A stretch of DNA of 64,000 nucleotides from Microcystis viridis FACHB-1342 (GTDB lineage: Bacteria; Cyanobacteriota; Cyanobacteriia; Cyanobacteriales; Microcystaceae), in contig NZ_JACJSV010000007.1 of the NCBI RefSeq assembly GCF_014698335.1, positions 1 through 64,000 of the forward strand, read 5' to 3'. The position numbers and the translations under genes are program-made. This document shows, piece by piece, positions 25,513-34,783 of the stretch. The stretch's first letter is position 1. Each line of letters begins with the position of its first letter. The notes beneath the pieces were generated by a model, which made no database searches, was not told the DNA's origin, and saw only the letters and a program-made list of their open reading frames with translations.

Positions 25513-26611
25513 ATTCACCAAGATAATTATTAAAATTATCGATAATTACTTTCCCAATCAGGGAAATAGCATTTTAAATGCTAGTGAGTTATTGCAATAT
25601 TTGAACATTAAAACTAGAGCCGCTAATCGAGGTTCTAAATCCCGAGCAGGATTGGCTAATCATTATGCCATTTATGTTTTAGTGGAAGACTATATTAATA
25701 ATGAGTTTCATCTTAAGGATGGATACGACGAGTATCAAGGCGCTCAGTATATGACACTTTTTCGCAGGCAAAGGGAGCTTCCTTTTGGCGATAAATTACA
25801 AAATCATGCTCTCAATCATCGATTAAATCAGGAATTTAAAAAGTATTTTCCCACTTTATCTTATCTGCCTATAATTAGAGATGTTAAAACCAATAGATAC
25901 TGGATTAATGAGAATCTAATTAAGGTTTCTCTAGACGGTAATCAAGTTAATATTGCGCCAGTGATTATAGATATAATTGATGCCTATGTGCAAACAAGAC
26001 AAAAAGCATTTAATCAATTTATCAGCTATTGTCAACAGATGATTAATATTCAACAGCAAGATCCCCAGAAAGCCATTGAATTTATTCGGAGTTTACTCAG
26101 ACCAAACATTGATGCTAGAGTTTTTGAGATTGTCAGTTATGCAATTCTTAAAGAGTATTATGGGGAACAGAAAATATATTGGGGTTGGTCGCCTGATCGC
26201 TTAAACTCTGAATACTTACTTTTATATAAAACTGGTCGAACAAATGCCAATGACGGGGGGATAGATTTTGTCATGAAACCCCTAGGTCGATTTTTTCAAG
26301 TTACGGAAACGATAGCTGCTGATAAATATTTTTTAGATATTGATAAAGTGCAAAAATATCCCATTACTTTTGTGGTTAAAACCGAGCAGACTTGCGAGGA
26401 AATTTTAGAAAAAGTTGCGGAGCAAGCTAAGATAAGATACAAGATCAGGGCAATTGTCGAAAGATATCTAGAATCTGTAGAGGAAGTGATCAATATTCCC
26501 GAATTAATCAACCGTTTTGAGCGGGTTTTAGCTCAAGGTAAAGGAGGAGCGGTAATTGCAGAAATGGTTTTACAGAGCCGGATTGAGTTTAACCTAGAAT
26601 CAGAGCCATAA
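25493..26611 (+). CDS. Type II restriction endonuclease (partner of the YhdJ-like methylase)
   Basis: A 372-residue protein from ATG 25493, with CAGGAGAG 9 bases upstream; the open frame extends further 5' inside the methylase gene but has no good start there. It overlaps the methylase, which argues for a cognate nuclease. A likely PD-(D/E)XK core is DARVFEIVSYAILKEYYG, then DGGIDFVMKPLGRFFQVTE, where the usual Lys is replaced by Thr, a change tolerated in some families. If the methylase reads ATGCAT, this would be an AvaIII/NsiI-type enzyme. Function inferred mostly from position. Confidence 0.75.
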   Translation: MSIVKHEFTKIIIKIIDNYFPNQGNSILNASELLQYLNIKTRAANRGSKSRAGLANHYAIYVLVEDYINNEFHLKDGYDEYQGAQYMTLFRRQRELPFGDKLQNHALNHRLNQEFKKYFPTLSYLPIIRDVKTNRYWINENLIKVSLDGNQVNIAPVIIDIIDAYVQTRQKAFNQFISYCQQMINIQQQDPQKAIEFIRSLLRPNIDARVFEIVSYAILKEYYGEQKIYWGWSPDRLNSEYLLLYKTGRTNANDGGIDFVMKPLGRFFQVTETIAADKYFLDIDKVQKYPITFVVKTEQTCEEILEKVAEQAKIRYKIRAIVERYLESVEEVINIPELINRFERVLAQGKGGAVIAEMVLQSRIEFNLESEP

Positions 26612-26670
26612 AGATATCTAACTCCCCAGCTAAACTAGAATAGAAAGATAGGAAAGCGATCGAAATTAGA

Positions 26671-28305
26671 ATGACGACCGAAATTGAAAAAGAACTAGAA
26701 ACCAGCGAAGCTGTCTTGGAAAAACGGCGAAATTTTGCCATTATCTCCCACCCTGACGCGGGAAAGACCACCCTGACCGAAAAACTGTTACTATACGGGG
26801 GTGCAATCCATCAAGCGGGTGCAGTCAAAGCAAGACGCGACCAACGCAAGGCCACCTCCGACTGGATGGAAATGGAAAAACAACGGGGAATTTCGATTAC
26901 TTCCACGGTTTTACAGTTCGATTATCGTGATTTTCAGATTAATCTCCTCGATACTCCCGGCCACCAAGATTTTAGCGAAGATACCTATCGTACCCTAGCC
27001 GCTGCCGATAATGCAGTGATGTTAATCGACGCGGCCAAAGGTTTGGAACCCCAAACGAGAAAACTCTTTGAAGTGTGCAAACTGCGGCAGTTACCCATCT
27101 TTACCTTTGTTAACAAAATGGATCGCCCCGGCCGCGAACCTCTGGATTTATTGGACGAAATCGAGCGAGAATTAGGATTACAAACCTATCCCGTCAATTG
27201 GCCGATCGGAATTGGCGATCGCTTTCGGGGAGTTTTTGATCGAGCCACCCAGACCATACACCTGTTTGAACGTCGCTCCCACGGCTCTCAGGAGGCGCAG
27301 GAAACCGTGATCGAGCTTGGCGACCCCAAAATTGAGGATTATCTCGAAAAAGACCTGTATTACCAGTTAAAAGAGGATATAGAACTACTCTCGGAATTGG
27401 GTGCAGAATTGGATTTGCCAGCAGTCCACGCAGGAGAAATGACCCCGATCTTTTTTGGTAGCGCCATGACCAATTTTGGGGTGAAATTATTCCTAGAATC
27501 CTTCCTCGACTATGGATTACCACCCAGAGGACGCAATTCCTCCCTCGGTGTCCTTGATCCCACCTATCCCGATTTCACCGGTTTTGTCTTTAAACTGCAA
27601 GCAAACATGGATCCCAAACATCGCGACCGGGTGGCCTTTGTGCGGGTATGTACGGGGAAATTCGAGAAGGATATGGTAGTAAACCACGCTAGAACCGGTA
27701 AAACTATCCGTTTATCCCGTCCTCAGAAACTTTTTGCCCAAGATCGCGCAGTTATTGAAGAAGCTTATCCCGGAGATGTGATCGGATTGAATAACCCCGG
27801 GGTCTTTGCGATCGGTGATACGATTTATATGGGTAAAAAGCTCGAATACGAAGGGATTCCCTGTTTTTCTCCCGAATTATTCGCCTATCTCAGAAATCCT
27901 AACCCTTCCAAGTTCAAACAGTTTCAAAAAGGAGTCTCGGAATTACAGGAAGAAGGGGCCGTACAGATATTATCCTCGATCGATGAATTTAAACGCGACC
28001 CAATTTTAGCCGCTGTCGGTCAATTACAGTTTGAAGTGGTGCAATTCCGTCTTTTAAGCGAGTACGGAGTCGAAACTACCCTCGAACCCCTAGCCTATAG
28101 TTTAGCCCGTTGGGTAGCCGGGGGTTGGGCCGCTTTAGAAAAAGCAGGTAAACTCTTTAATACTTTAACTGTCAAAGATTATTGGGGTCGTCCCGTCTTA
28201 TTATTCAAAAATGAGTGGAATTTACAGCAAGTTAAAGAAGATCATCCCTCTTTGCAATTAAACTCGATCGCACCGGTAGGATCGGGAGTAGAACCGCAAT
28301 CCTAA
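26671..28305 (+). CDS. prfC: Peptide chain release factor 3
   Basis: A 544-residue translational GTPase that recycles RF1 and RF2 after peptide release. G1 [19 protein letters not shown]2 region [15 protein letters not shown]3 [15 protein letters not shown]4 [10 protein letters not shown] and G5 GSAMTNFGV are all present. Domain II and the RF3 C-terminal domain follow ([20 protein letters not shown]). The length fits cyanobacterial RF3. Start ATG 26671. It appears monocistronic. Confidence 0.96.
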   Translation: MTTEIEKELETSEAVLEKRRNFAIISHPDAGKTTLTEKLLLYGGAIHQAGAVKARRDQRKATSDWMEMEKQRGISITSTVLQFDYRDFQINLLDTPGHQDFSEDTYRTLAAADNAVMLIDAAKGLEPQTRKLFEVCKLRQLPIFTFVNKMDRPGREPLDLLDEIERELGLQTYPVNWPIGIGDRFRGVFDRATQTIHLFERRSHGSQEAQETVIELGDPKIEDYLEKDLYYQLKEDIELLSELGAELDLPAVHAGEMTPIFFGSAMTNFGVKLFLESFLDYGLPPRGRNSSLGVLDPTYPDFTGFVFKLQANMDPKHRDRVAFVRVCTGKFEKDMVVNHARTGKTIRLSRPQKLFAQDRAVIEEAYPGDVIGLNNPGVFAIGDTIYMGKKLEYEGIPCFSPELFAYLRNPNPSKFKQFQKGVSELQEEGAVQILSSIDEFKRDPILAAVGQLQFEVVQFRLLSEYGVETTLEPLAYSLARWVAGGWAALEKAGKLFNTLTVKDYWGRPVLLFKNEWNLQQVKEDHPSLQLNSIAPVGSGVEPQS

Positions 28306-28418
28306 CCATTAATCCCCCAAGACAATTGCCGAACTGGTCAGGACAAGATAGCGACCCCCCAGACAACTAGACTAAAGTAGAAGTGGTCAGAAAGTCTCGA
28401 TCTTCCCTAACACTTCGG

Positions 28419-29129
28419 ATGTCTCAAAGCACTATCGTTGACGAGTCCCTCACCATTAGAAAAAGTCCTGCTGTCAATTCCCGAATTAATCCCTGTTTAA
28501 TTCGCTTTTGTTATTTTCTGGGAAATTATCTAGTTTTACCAGCTTTTTTCAGCAAAATAACGGTTACAGGCCAGGAAAATATCCCCCTAACGGGGGGTGT
28601 CATCTTGGCACCTACCCATCGGTCCCGTTGGGATGCGCTGATTTTACCCTACGCGGTGGGACGTTTAGTTAGTGGACGGGATTTGCGCTTTATGGTTTCC
28701 GCTAACGAGATGAAAGGGGTACAAGGTTGGTTTATCCAACGTTTGGGGGGTTTTCCCGTCAACACCGATCACCCCGGTATGGGTAGTCTGATCCACAGTG
28801 TCGAACTTTTGGCCGCAGGGGAAATGGTGGCGATTTTTCCGGAAGGGGGTATCTGTCGCGATCAAGTGGTTCATCCTCTTAAACCGGGGGTAGCGCGGAT
28901 CGCGTTGGAAGTTAAGACCATCAAACCCGATGCAGATATCAAGATTTTGCCTGTAAGCATTAGTTATAATCAGCCTTACCCCGGATGGGGAAGCGAAGCG
29001 ACAGTAAACATCGGTCAAGGGATTAATGTGCTTGATTATCAACAAAATTCGCTAAAACGGGAAACTGTCCGCTTAACCAAAACCTTGAGCGATCGCTTAA
29101 AACTTCTCCACGAGGATCAATCACCTTAA
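28419..29129 (+). CDS. plsC: 1-acyl-sn-glycerol-3-phosphate acyltransferase
   Basis: A membrane-associated enzyme that acylates lysophosphatidic acid to phosphatidic acid. Acyltransferase block I HRSRWDAL carries the HX4D motif, block II is SANEMKGVQGWFIQRLGGFP, block III FPEGGICRD, and a block IV-like PVSISYNQPYPGW follows. An N-terminal hydrophobic patch (IRFCYFLGNYLVLPAFF) anchors it. ATG 28419 gives 236 residues; a GTG at 28383 would add 12. Confidence 0.88.
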   Translation: MSQSTIVDESLTIRKSPAVNSRINPCLIRFCYFLGNYLVLPAFFSKITVTGQENIPLTGGVILAPTHRSRWDALILPYAVGRLVSGRDLRFMVSANEMKGVQGWFIQRLGGFPVNTDHPGMGSLIHSVELLAAGEMVAIFPEGGICRDQVVHPLKPGVARIALEVKTIKPDADIKILPVSISYNQPYPGWGSEATVNIGQGINVLDYQQNSLKRETVRLTKTLSDRLKLLHEDQSP

Positions 29130-29282
29130 TCAGCTGTTGACTATCTACCGCACAAGTGGGATTTCGGGGACGGATTAAAATGATTGTTTTAACTATTTTT
29201 AAGCAAAAAAGTGGCTTTTCTGGTTTAAATAAATAATATCTTGGTTTTTTCTATTTCTAGCTCCTGAATACTGCCTCGGAAA

Positions 29283-29320
29283 CCCCTCAGATCGGTGAAG
29301 ATGTCCGATTGTTGCAGGGG
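29283..29320 (+). promoter_or_regulatory. Nested hairpin upstream of the GntR gene
   Basis: CCCCT (29283-29287) pairs with AGGGG near 29316-29320 around an inner ATCGG-TGAAGATGT-CCGAT stem. It lies just before the regulator gene and could be a leader hairpin or an operator for autoregulation. Pairing only; no known class. Confidence 0.35.
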
Positions 29321-29373
29321 GTCTAATGATAGAATGGGTATCAGCGAAAGTAGTTTGTGAGCGAAGTGATCCG

Positions 29374-30354
29374 ATGCAGTTCCAAATCCAGCCAGACAGT
29401 GAAATCCCCGCCTCTAAGCAATTATTTGACCAAATTCGCTTCGCTATTGCCTCTCGTCAGTATCCACCGGGACATCGTTTACCTAGTACCCGTCAACTAG
29501 CTATGATCACGGGATTACACCGTAATACGATAAGTAAAATTTATCAACAACTGGAAAACGATGGGTTAGTGGAATCCATAGCAGGTTCGGGGATTTATGT
29601 CAAGGCTCGCGGACATGAAAACGATAATTTATTGGGTTCGCCCCTATTGGAACAAAATCCAGAAATAGGCCGACTAATTAGCCAGAGTTTGGCTAGTTTT
29701 CTCGCTCAAGGTTTAACTCTAGAGCAAATTCGCGAGTTATTACTGGCGGAAATCGATTGGCGATCGCAGTGTCGTTCTCAAGTTCTTGTCACCATTCCCC
29801 GTCACGATTTGGGTGCAGGAGAACTAATGTTGAGAGAATTAGAGCAATCCCTCAAAATTCCCGTCCAATTAGTGGCAATGGAGGATTTAGCCCAAGTTTT
29901 AGCCAATACTAAATCTGCCACTGTTGTCACCAGTCGCTATTTTATCAGTGTAGCGGAGGAAATTGCCGCTCCTTTTCACCTGCGAGTCATTCCCATCGAT
30001 ATCTACGATTACAGCAAAGAATTGGCATTAATCAAAAAATTACCCACCGATAGCCGTTTAGGGATTGTCAGTATTAGCACCGGTATTATTAAGGTGGCCG
30101 AAATTTTAATTCATAGTTTACGGGGTGATGTATTAGTTATGTCCGCTCAAATTCATGAAACGGATGAGTTAAGAGTTTTAGCCAGAACTTCCCAGACAAT
30201 TATCAGTGATCAAGCGAGTTATACTTTAATTAAAAATCTGATTAATGAAGTGCGATCGGATTTAATTCGTCTGCCAGAAATTATCTGTAGTGATAATTAT
30301 ATTGGGGATAAATCAATTCAATTACTCAGACGGGAATTAGGATTAGGTGGTTAG
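29374..30354 (+). CDS. GntR-family transcriptional regulator
   Basis: About 326 residues from ATG 29374 (an ATG at 29326 would add 16). The N-terminal winged helix is a textbook GntR domain: IPASKQLFDQIRFAIASRQY, LPSTRQLAMITGLHRNTISK, LVESIAGSGIYV. Unlike MocR types there is no PLP domain. The ~240-residue C-terminal part (DLGAGELMLRELEQSLKIPV, VVTSRYFISVAEEIAAPF) resembles a periplasmic-binding-like ligand sensor. Ligand and targets unknown. A hairpin precedes it. Confidence 0.85.
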   Translation: MQFQIQPDSEIPASKQLFDQIRFAIASRQYPPGHRLPSTRQLAMITGLHRNTISKIYQQLENDGLVESIAGSGIYVKARGHENDNLLGSPLLEQNPEIGRLISQSLASFLAQGLTLEQIRELLLAEIDWRSQCRSQVLVTIPRHDLGAGELMLRELEQSLKIPVQLVAMEDLAQVLANTKSATVVTSRYFISVAEEIAAPFHLRVIPIDIYDYSKELALIKKLPTDSRLGIVSISTGIIKVAEILIHSLRGDVLVMSAQIHETDELRVLARTSQTIISDQASYTLIKNLINEVRSDLIRLPEIICSDNYIGDKSIQLLRRELGLGG

Positions 30355-30619
30355 AGGATAAGCTAGGACACATTTTAACCTCTGAATCTCCCTCAATCCC
30401 TTTACTGTTGCCTCTTGCAAGAGTGCCTTATCTCAACAAGCAATTTAAATGCGCGGGCAGCTTAACTTTAAAATTTATTTTACTCTATGGTTACTATTGA
30501 CAATAACCTAGGGCAAGTCGAGAATAAAAGCGAAAAAAACTTTTAAGAAGTATTAAATTTTTAGTACAATGGCGGAAGGATAGGGATAATCTCAATTTTT
30601 CACTCTCGGACGAGGTTAG
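30355..30619. other. Intergenic region before the vWA gene
   Basis: About 265 bases with a GCCTCTTGCAAGAGTGCC hairpin-forming stretch near 30411, similar to the TTGCCTCTTGCCT filler inside the MITE at 41621. The ATTAGTACAATGG-like AT-rich sequence near 30560 may hold the promoter of the next gene. No coding sequence seen. Confidence 0.3.
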
Positions 30620-30836
30620 ATGAAAAGTGCTGAATGTTTAACGGTATCCCCCGGGGAACCGCTTACCGATTGGCAAAAACTCGGATTAGATTTGGTGGCT
30701 CGTTGGCAGGGACGAGATGTTATCCTAGCGATCGATCTTACCGGTAGTGTTAACTTTAATGATGAAGGACGCACGCGCCTCGGTCAAATTATTCGCGATA
30801 GTTTAAAAAATAACGATTCCGTTTATCTTGAATGTC

Positions 30837-32247
30837 GGGGTGAAGACCCTCGCTTTTAGCGACGGGATGAAACCCCGACCAGTATAAAACAGCAAAGCAC
30901 GACATTTCGACAGGCTCAATGTAAAAGCTCAATGTTCACTAAAATCTTGACAATTTGTGCTATACAGGTTAACATAAAATAAGTTGTTTGAGGTCGATAA
31001 ACAATGATTGTCTTAGAAATGAAAGCCGTGGTCAAACCAAGTCAATGTTCTGCCATTGATGAAGCTATTCGTACAGTACAATTCATCCGTAATAAGGCTT
31101 TAAGGCTTTGGATGGATGCCAAGAGAGAAGACACAATCGATAAATATTCTCTCAATAAATATTGTGCAGTTCTCGCCAAACAGTTCAAGTTTGTCGATAC
31201 TCTAAATTCTACGGCCAGACAAGCATCGGCCGAACGAGCTTGGTCAGCTATTGCCCGTTTCTATGATAATTGTAAGAAAAAGGTTAAAGGAAAAAAAGGT
31301 TATCCTAAATTCCAGAAAAATAATCGTTCTGTGGAATATAAAAACTCCGGATGGAAACTATCGGAGGATAGAAAGAAAATAACTTTCACAGACAAGAAAA
31401 ACATTGGGACGGTTAAACTAAAAGGAACTAGAGACCTAAACTTTTATCCTATAGACCAAGTTAAACGAGTTAGAATTGTTAAACGAGCGGATGGTTACTA
31501 TGTCCAATTCTGTCTAAGCGTTGATATTCGGGAATATGCTAAACCCCTAGAACCAACAAAAAGATGTGTGGGATTGGATGTAGGTTTAAAAGTTTTCTAC
31601 GCTAATAGTGATGGGGAAACGGTAGAAATACCGCAATACTATCGCAAGGCAGAAAAAAGATTAAATCGACTGAATCGGAAGAAGTCTAAAAAGTTTAGAA
31701 AAGGTCAACCTCAGTCAAACAACTACCAAAAAGCTAGAAAGAGATATGCTAGAAAGCATTTAAGAGTAAGTAGGCAACGTAAAGGCTTTGTCGAAAAAGA
31801 GGCATTGCGCGTCATTAAATCTAACGATTTCATCGCCTACGAAAACTTAAATATTCAAGGCATGGTAAAAAACTCTAAACTAGCTAAATCTATTAATGAT
31901 GTGGCTTGGTCAACTTTTCGGCAATGGTTAGAATATTTTGGTTTTAAATATGGTAAGGCTACGGTAGCAGTAGCCCCCCATAACACGAGTCAAAATTGTT
32001 CTAATTGTGGTCAAAAAGTACCTAAATCTCTATCTACGAGAACCCATGTTTGTCCCCATTGTGGCTATGTAGAAGATAGAGATATTAACGCCGCTATCAA
32101 CATTCTCAAAAAGGGACTAAGTACGGTAGGGCATACCGAAACTAATACGCTTGGGGAGAGATTCCCTCTGGTTTGGTTGGATACGTCCTGCCAGACTAAG
32201 GAAACTCAGTGAACCAAGAATCCCTCGCTTTTAGCGATGGGAGTGTC
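30837..32247 (+). mobile_element. IS200/IS605-family element encoding only TnpB (~1.41 kb)
   Basis: The ends carry matching imperfect hairpins: CCCTCGCTTTTAGCGACGGG on the left (30848-30867) and CCCTCGCTTTTAGCGATGGG on the right (32222-32241). There are no terminal inverted repeats or target duplication, as expected for the family. Removing 30837-32247 restores the host frame exactly; a shared GTC leaves a 3-base ambiguity at the ends. No TnpA is present, so it is an IS1341-type, non-autonomous element. The right end should encode the guide (omega) RNA of TnpB. Confidence 0.88.
31004..32212 (+). CDS. tnpB: RNA-guided nuclease TnpB (IS605 OrfB)
   Basis: A 402-residue TnpB. The N-terminal helical part has NKALRLWMDAKREDT-like features, followed by a basic region (KKVKGKKGYPKFQKNN). 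RuvC-like catalytic residues are visible in CVGLDVGLKVFY, FIAYENLNIQGM and EDRDINAAINIL. A zinc finger is complete: CSNCGQK and CPHCGY. TnpB is the ancestor of Cas12 and cuts DNA next to a target-adjacent motif using an RNA made from the element's right end. All catalytic residues appear intact. Confidence 0.93.
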   Translation: MIVLEMKAVVKPSQCSAIDEAIRTVQFIRNKALRLWMDAKREDTIDKYSLNKYCAVLAKQFKFVDTLNSTARQASAERAWSAIARFYDNCKKKVKGKKGYPKFQKNNRSVEYKNSGWKLSEDRKKITFTDKKNIGTVKLKGTRDLNFYPIDQVKRVRIVKRADGYYVQFCLSVDIREYAKPLEPTKRCVGLDVGLKVFYANSDGETVEIPQYYRKAEKRLNRLNRKKSKKFRKGQPQSNNYQKARKRYARKHLRVSRQRKGFVEKEALRVIKSNDFIAYENLNIQGMVKNSKLAKSINDVAWSTFRQWLEYFGFKYGKATVAVAPHNTSQNCSNCGQKVPKSLSTRTHVCPHCGYVEDRDINAAINILKKGLSTVGHTETNTLGERFPLVWLDTSCQTKETQ

Positions 32248-32580
32248 AATTAGTTCCCTTTGCTGATAATGTCCAACCGATTGCAGAACCGATTTTAATT
32301 CGCGGAAACGAAGATATAGACGCGGTTTTAAAAGCGATTCCTTGGCAATCTAGCCAAAGTGCTAAAAATACCGATATTCAGCGAGCAGAATGGCACGTTT
32401 ATACTCGACTGGCACGCTTAAATCAGTGTCGTTTAACTGCCAATCAAGCTATCAAACCCCAGTCGGTAGTTTGGATTTCAGATTAGGTGGTACTGGTCGA
32501 GATGTGTTAATGAGAATTCGTCGCTTTATTATTGATAAATACGGGAAGTTATCTAAAATATTTGAGCTTGTTAGCTTACA

Positions 32581-34770
32581 TTAATTGTATTCTAATTTTC
32601 CTTTGTGTTTCAGTTGCCACATCCCACCGCTACCAACCGGGGTAACTTGTGCAGGTGAAATTAAGGTAAATTTACTGGTGTTGCCGCTTTTATAGCCATC
32701 AAATAAAGCAGATACTGTAAACTTTTGAGAAGCGGCAATAGCGTGCTGTTTCGGAAAGAGTAAGTAATCGTTTCCTACTGATACGATATAAAATCCATCA
32801 GGGGACACATTAGATGTCAAAACCACAGGCTTACTAGAATTATTCCGTCTTTCTGCTCCTTTATCTTCATCCTCGACCACTTCTCCCTGTTTGTGTACCC
32901 CATGAATATTAAGGATAGCATCTGGAGACTGATTATAGGAATTGATTATGTTTTGCCATTGCCAGGGAATATCTACTGTCTCAATTGCCTCTTTGTTAAG
33001 CAGCTTTCTTAGTCGCTCAATCTGTTTTTTAAGTTCTCCGATATCTTGGACATTTCTCTTAACTTCTAACTCTAAATCTTCTTTATCTTGCTGTAACTGG
33101 TGTACCTGATTATGTAGATTTGTAGATTGTTCCTCTAGTCTGACTTTTTCACTATTTACCGTCTGCAATCGTTGTTCTAGGTCTTGATAAGAACTAGAAA
33201 GATTTTGATAGCTTTGATTTAGTTGCTGATTTCGCTTACGCAACTGTTCCACTTCTCCTGAATTGAACAGTTCAAGTTGTTCTTGGAGTTTATCTCGTTC
33301 AATTGTTAAACGTTTAATATTTTCTTCATAGTTTTGTAGTTGATTCTCAGACTGACTTGGGTTATCGATTTGATACTGTAATTGATTACATTTATTTTTT
33401 AACTCTCTATTTTTTTCGCGATATTCTTGTAGTTGAGAATTTAAGTATTTAACTTCAGAAGTTAAATCTTGAGAATCTAAAGGTATCTGTTGAATGCGAT
33501 ACCATATTTGGTTTAATAATCCACTATTTTCACTAGGGTATCTCACAGACAGATTTTGTTGATTAATTTGCAATAATTTATCGAGTTTGGTATTAAGATC
33601 ACCTAGTTGCTGAAGGGAGAAATTGTCTTGAGGTGTTGAAAAATTGCGGGTCGGACGTTCTGCATAATTTTCGATTAAATCTTGAGTCGGATCTAAGGTG
33701 TCCAGATGCTGTAAAATAACATCATGATAAATCCTTTCAAGATCGCGCTTTACTTCATCGATTTTACGCAAGGTTAATTTCAATTCTTCTTTTGATTCAT
33801 TGTTTTTTAAGTATTTTTTCAACTCATTACTCATTTCTTGAAGATTAGTTTTAATAGCGACTATCTCATTCTTAAATTGTTGAATATCTGTTTCTGGTTT
33901 TCCTGTTTTCTGAAATTTGTGAATCAGAACAATCTTACCCATCCTATCCCATAAAAAAATAAAACTAATGGGAACAGAAAGTAACGCAAGAGTATTGAAT
34001 AATGGCCATACCCAATTATTACGATTAATATCCTTCTTAAGTTGTTCTAATTGAATTTTTAACTTATCAGCAGTTAAAGTAGGTTGCTCTGATAAATTAT
34101 CAATTTTTAAAGTGGCGAGAGGGTTGGTTTCATTTAGAATTTGCTCTAATAGCTTTTTAGTCGCAATTCGTTGTCTTGAACCATCCTCTCCATCAATATC
34201 TGATTGATAAATAGGCTGATTGCCAATTGTGTACTGAGATAGTTTTGTTTGGGCATCATTATATTTTTGATTATAAGTATTCTCTCGGGGACTGAGCTTA
34301 TAGCCTTCCGCTAAATCATCTAGAATTTTTCGCTCTTGAGAATCGTTTTTTAAAACAGAGTCAATTGATGAATTAAAACTATCAAAATTGATTTTATCTT
34401 TAATTTTTTCAGTAGTTAAACTATCTTTAAATGTCTTGTAAGCATTAGCAAGTTCATCAACAATTGTTTTTGCTTGAGCATAATCTACAGGATTTTCTAC
34501 TTTTGTACCATCTTCTGTAACTTTAATATTCCCAACCAAAGTATTCAGAGCCCTGCGTTTTTCTTGCAGTGTCTTTAATTGTTGCTGTAGTGTCTTTAGA
34601 TTTTCAATAGCAGGAGTCTGTTGATTATCTGTTACTGGTTGACTACTTGTTTCTGTAGGAGACGAAGAGGATTCTCCTTGAGTATTGCTAAACAGATTAC
34701 AACCACTTAACAACCCCGCAGATAATCCCGTTGCTAAATAAAGTATCAGAAATGTTTTTCTAACCCTCAT
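32581..34770 (-). CDS. Membrane lipoprotein with long coiled coil and beta-rich C-terminal domain
   Basis: A 729-residue protein. Residues 1-24 form a lipoprotein signal with lipobox LLSGC (Cys24). A helical extracytoplasmic segment (~50-250) comes before a membrane helix at ~253-274 (VWPLFNTLALLSVPISFIFL). Coiled coil runs through ~290-610 (LQEQLELFNSGEVEQLRKRN, QLQQDKEDLELEVKRNVQ). A C-terminal ~110-residue beta-rich domain has PVVLTSNVSPDGFYIVSVGN. No family recognised. It is last in an operon, 13 bases after the caspase fusion gene, and could tether or sense for it. Confidence 0.75.
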   Translation of the reverse strand: MRVRKTFLILYLATGLSAGLLSGCNLFSNTQGESSSSPTETSSQPVTDNQQTPAIENLKTLQQQLKTLQEKRRALNTLVGNIKVTEDGTKVENPVDYAQAKTIVDELANAYKTFKDSLTTEKIKDKINFDSFNSSIDSVLKNDSQERKILDDLAEGYKLSPRENTYNQKYNDAQTKLSQYTIGNQPIYQSDIDGEDGSRQRIATKKLLEQILNETNPLATLKIDNLSEQPTLTADKLKIQLEQLKKDINRNNWVWPLFNTLALLSVPISFIFLWDRMGKIVLIHKFQKTGKPETDIQQFKNEIVAIKTNLQEMSNELKKYLKNNESKEELKLTLRKIDEVKRDLERIYHDVILQHLDTLDPTQDLIENYAERPTRNFSTPQDNFSLQQLGDLNTKLDKLLQINQQNLSVRYPSENSGLLNQIWYRIQQIPLDSQDLTSEVKYLNSQLQEYREKNRELKNKCNQLQYQIDNPSQSENQLQNYEENIKRLTIERDKLQEQLELFNSGEVEQLRKRNQQLNQSYQNLSSSYQDLEQRLQTVNSEKVRLEEQSTNLHNQVHQLQQDKEDLELEVKRNVQDIGELKKQIERLRKLLNKEAIETVDIPWQWQNIINSYNQSPDAILNIHGVHKQGEVVEDEDKGAERRNNSSKPVVLTSNVSPDGFYIVSVGNDYLLFPKQHAIAASQKFTVSALFDGYKSGNTSKFTLISPAQVTPVGSGGMWQLKHKGKLEYN

Positions 34771-34783
34771 CGTTCCTTTCCTC

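Larger units (their letters stand above)
30620..32486 (+). pseudogene. vWA-domain protein gene split by a TnpB-bearing IS
   Basis: Joining 30620-30836 to 32248-32486 restores one frame across the insertion (codons GAA TGT CAA TTA GTT). The product holds a vWA-like segment with MIDAS-type DLTGSVNFND near residue 40, then SVYLECQLVPFADNVQPIAE and VVWISD before the stop. A further stretch in another frame (RLGGTGRDVLMRIRRF, to 32584) suggests an additional frameshift and a longer original protein. The gene abuts the 3' end of the caspase-associated operon and may once have belonged to that system. Confidence 0.75.

Noticed and set aside
32390..32584. Separate small gene after the IS
   Set aside because: It overlaps the restored vWA frame and looks like the frameshifted continuation of that broken gene.
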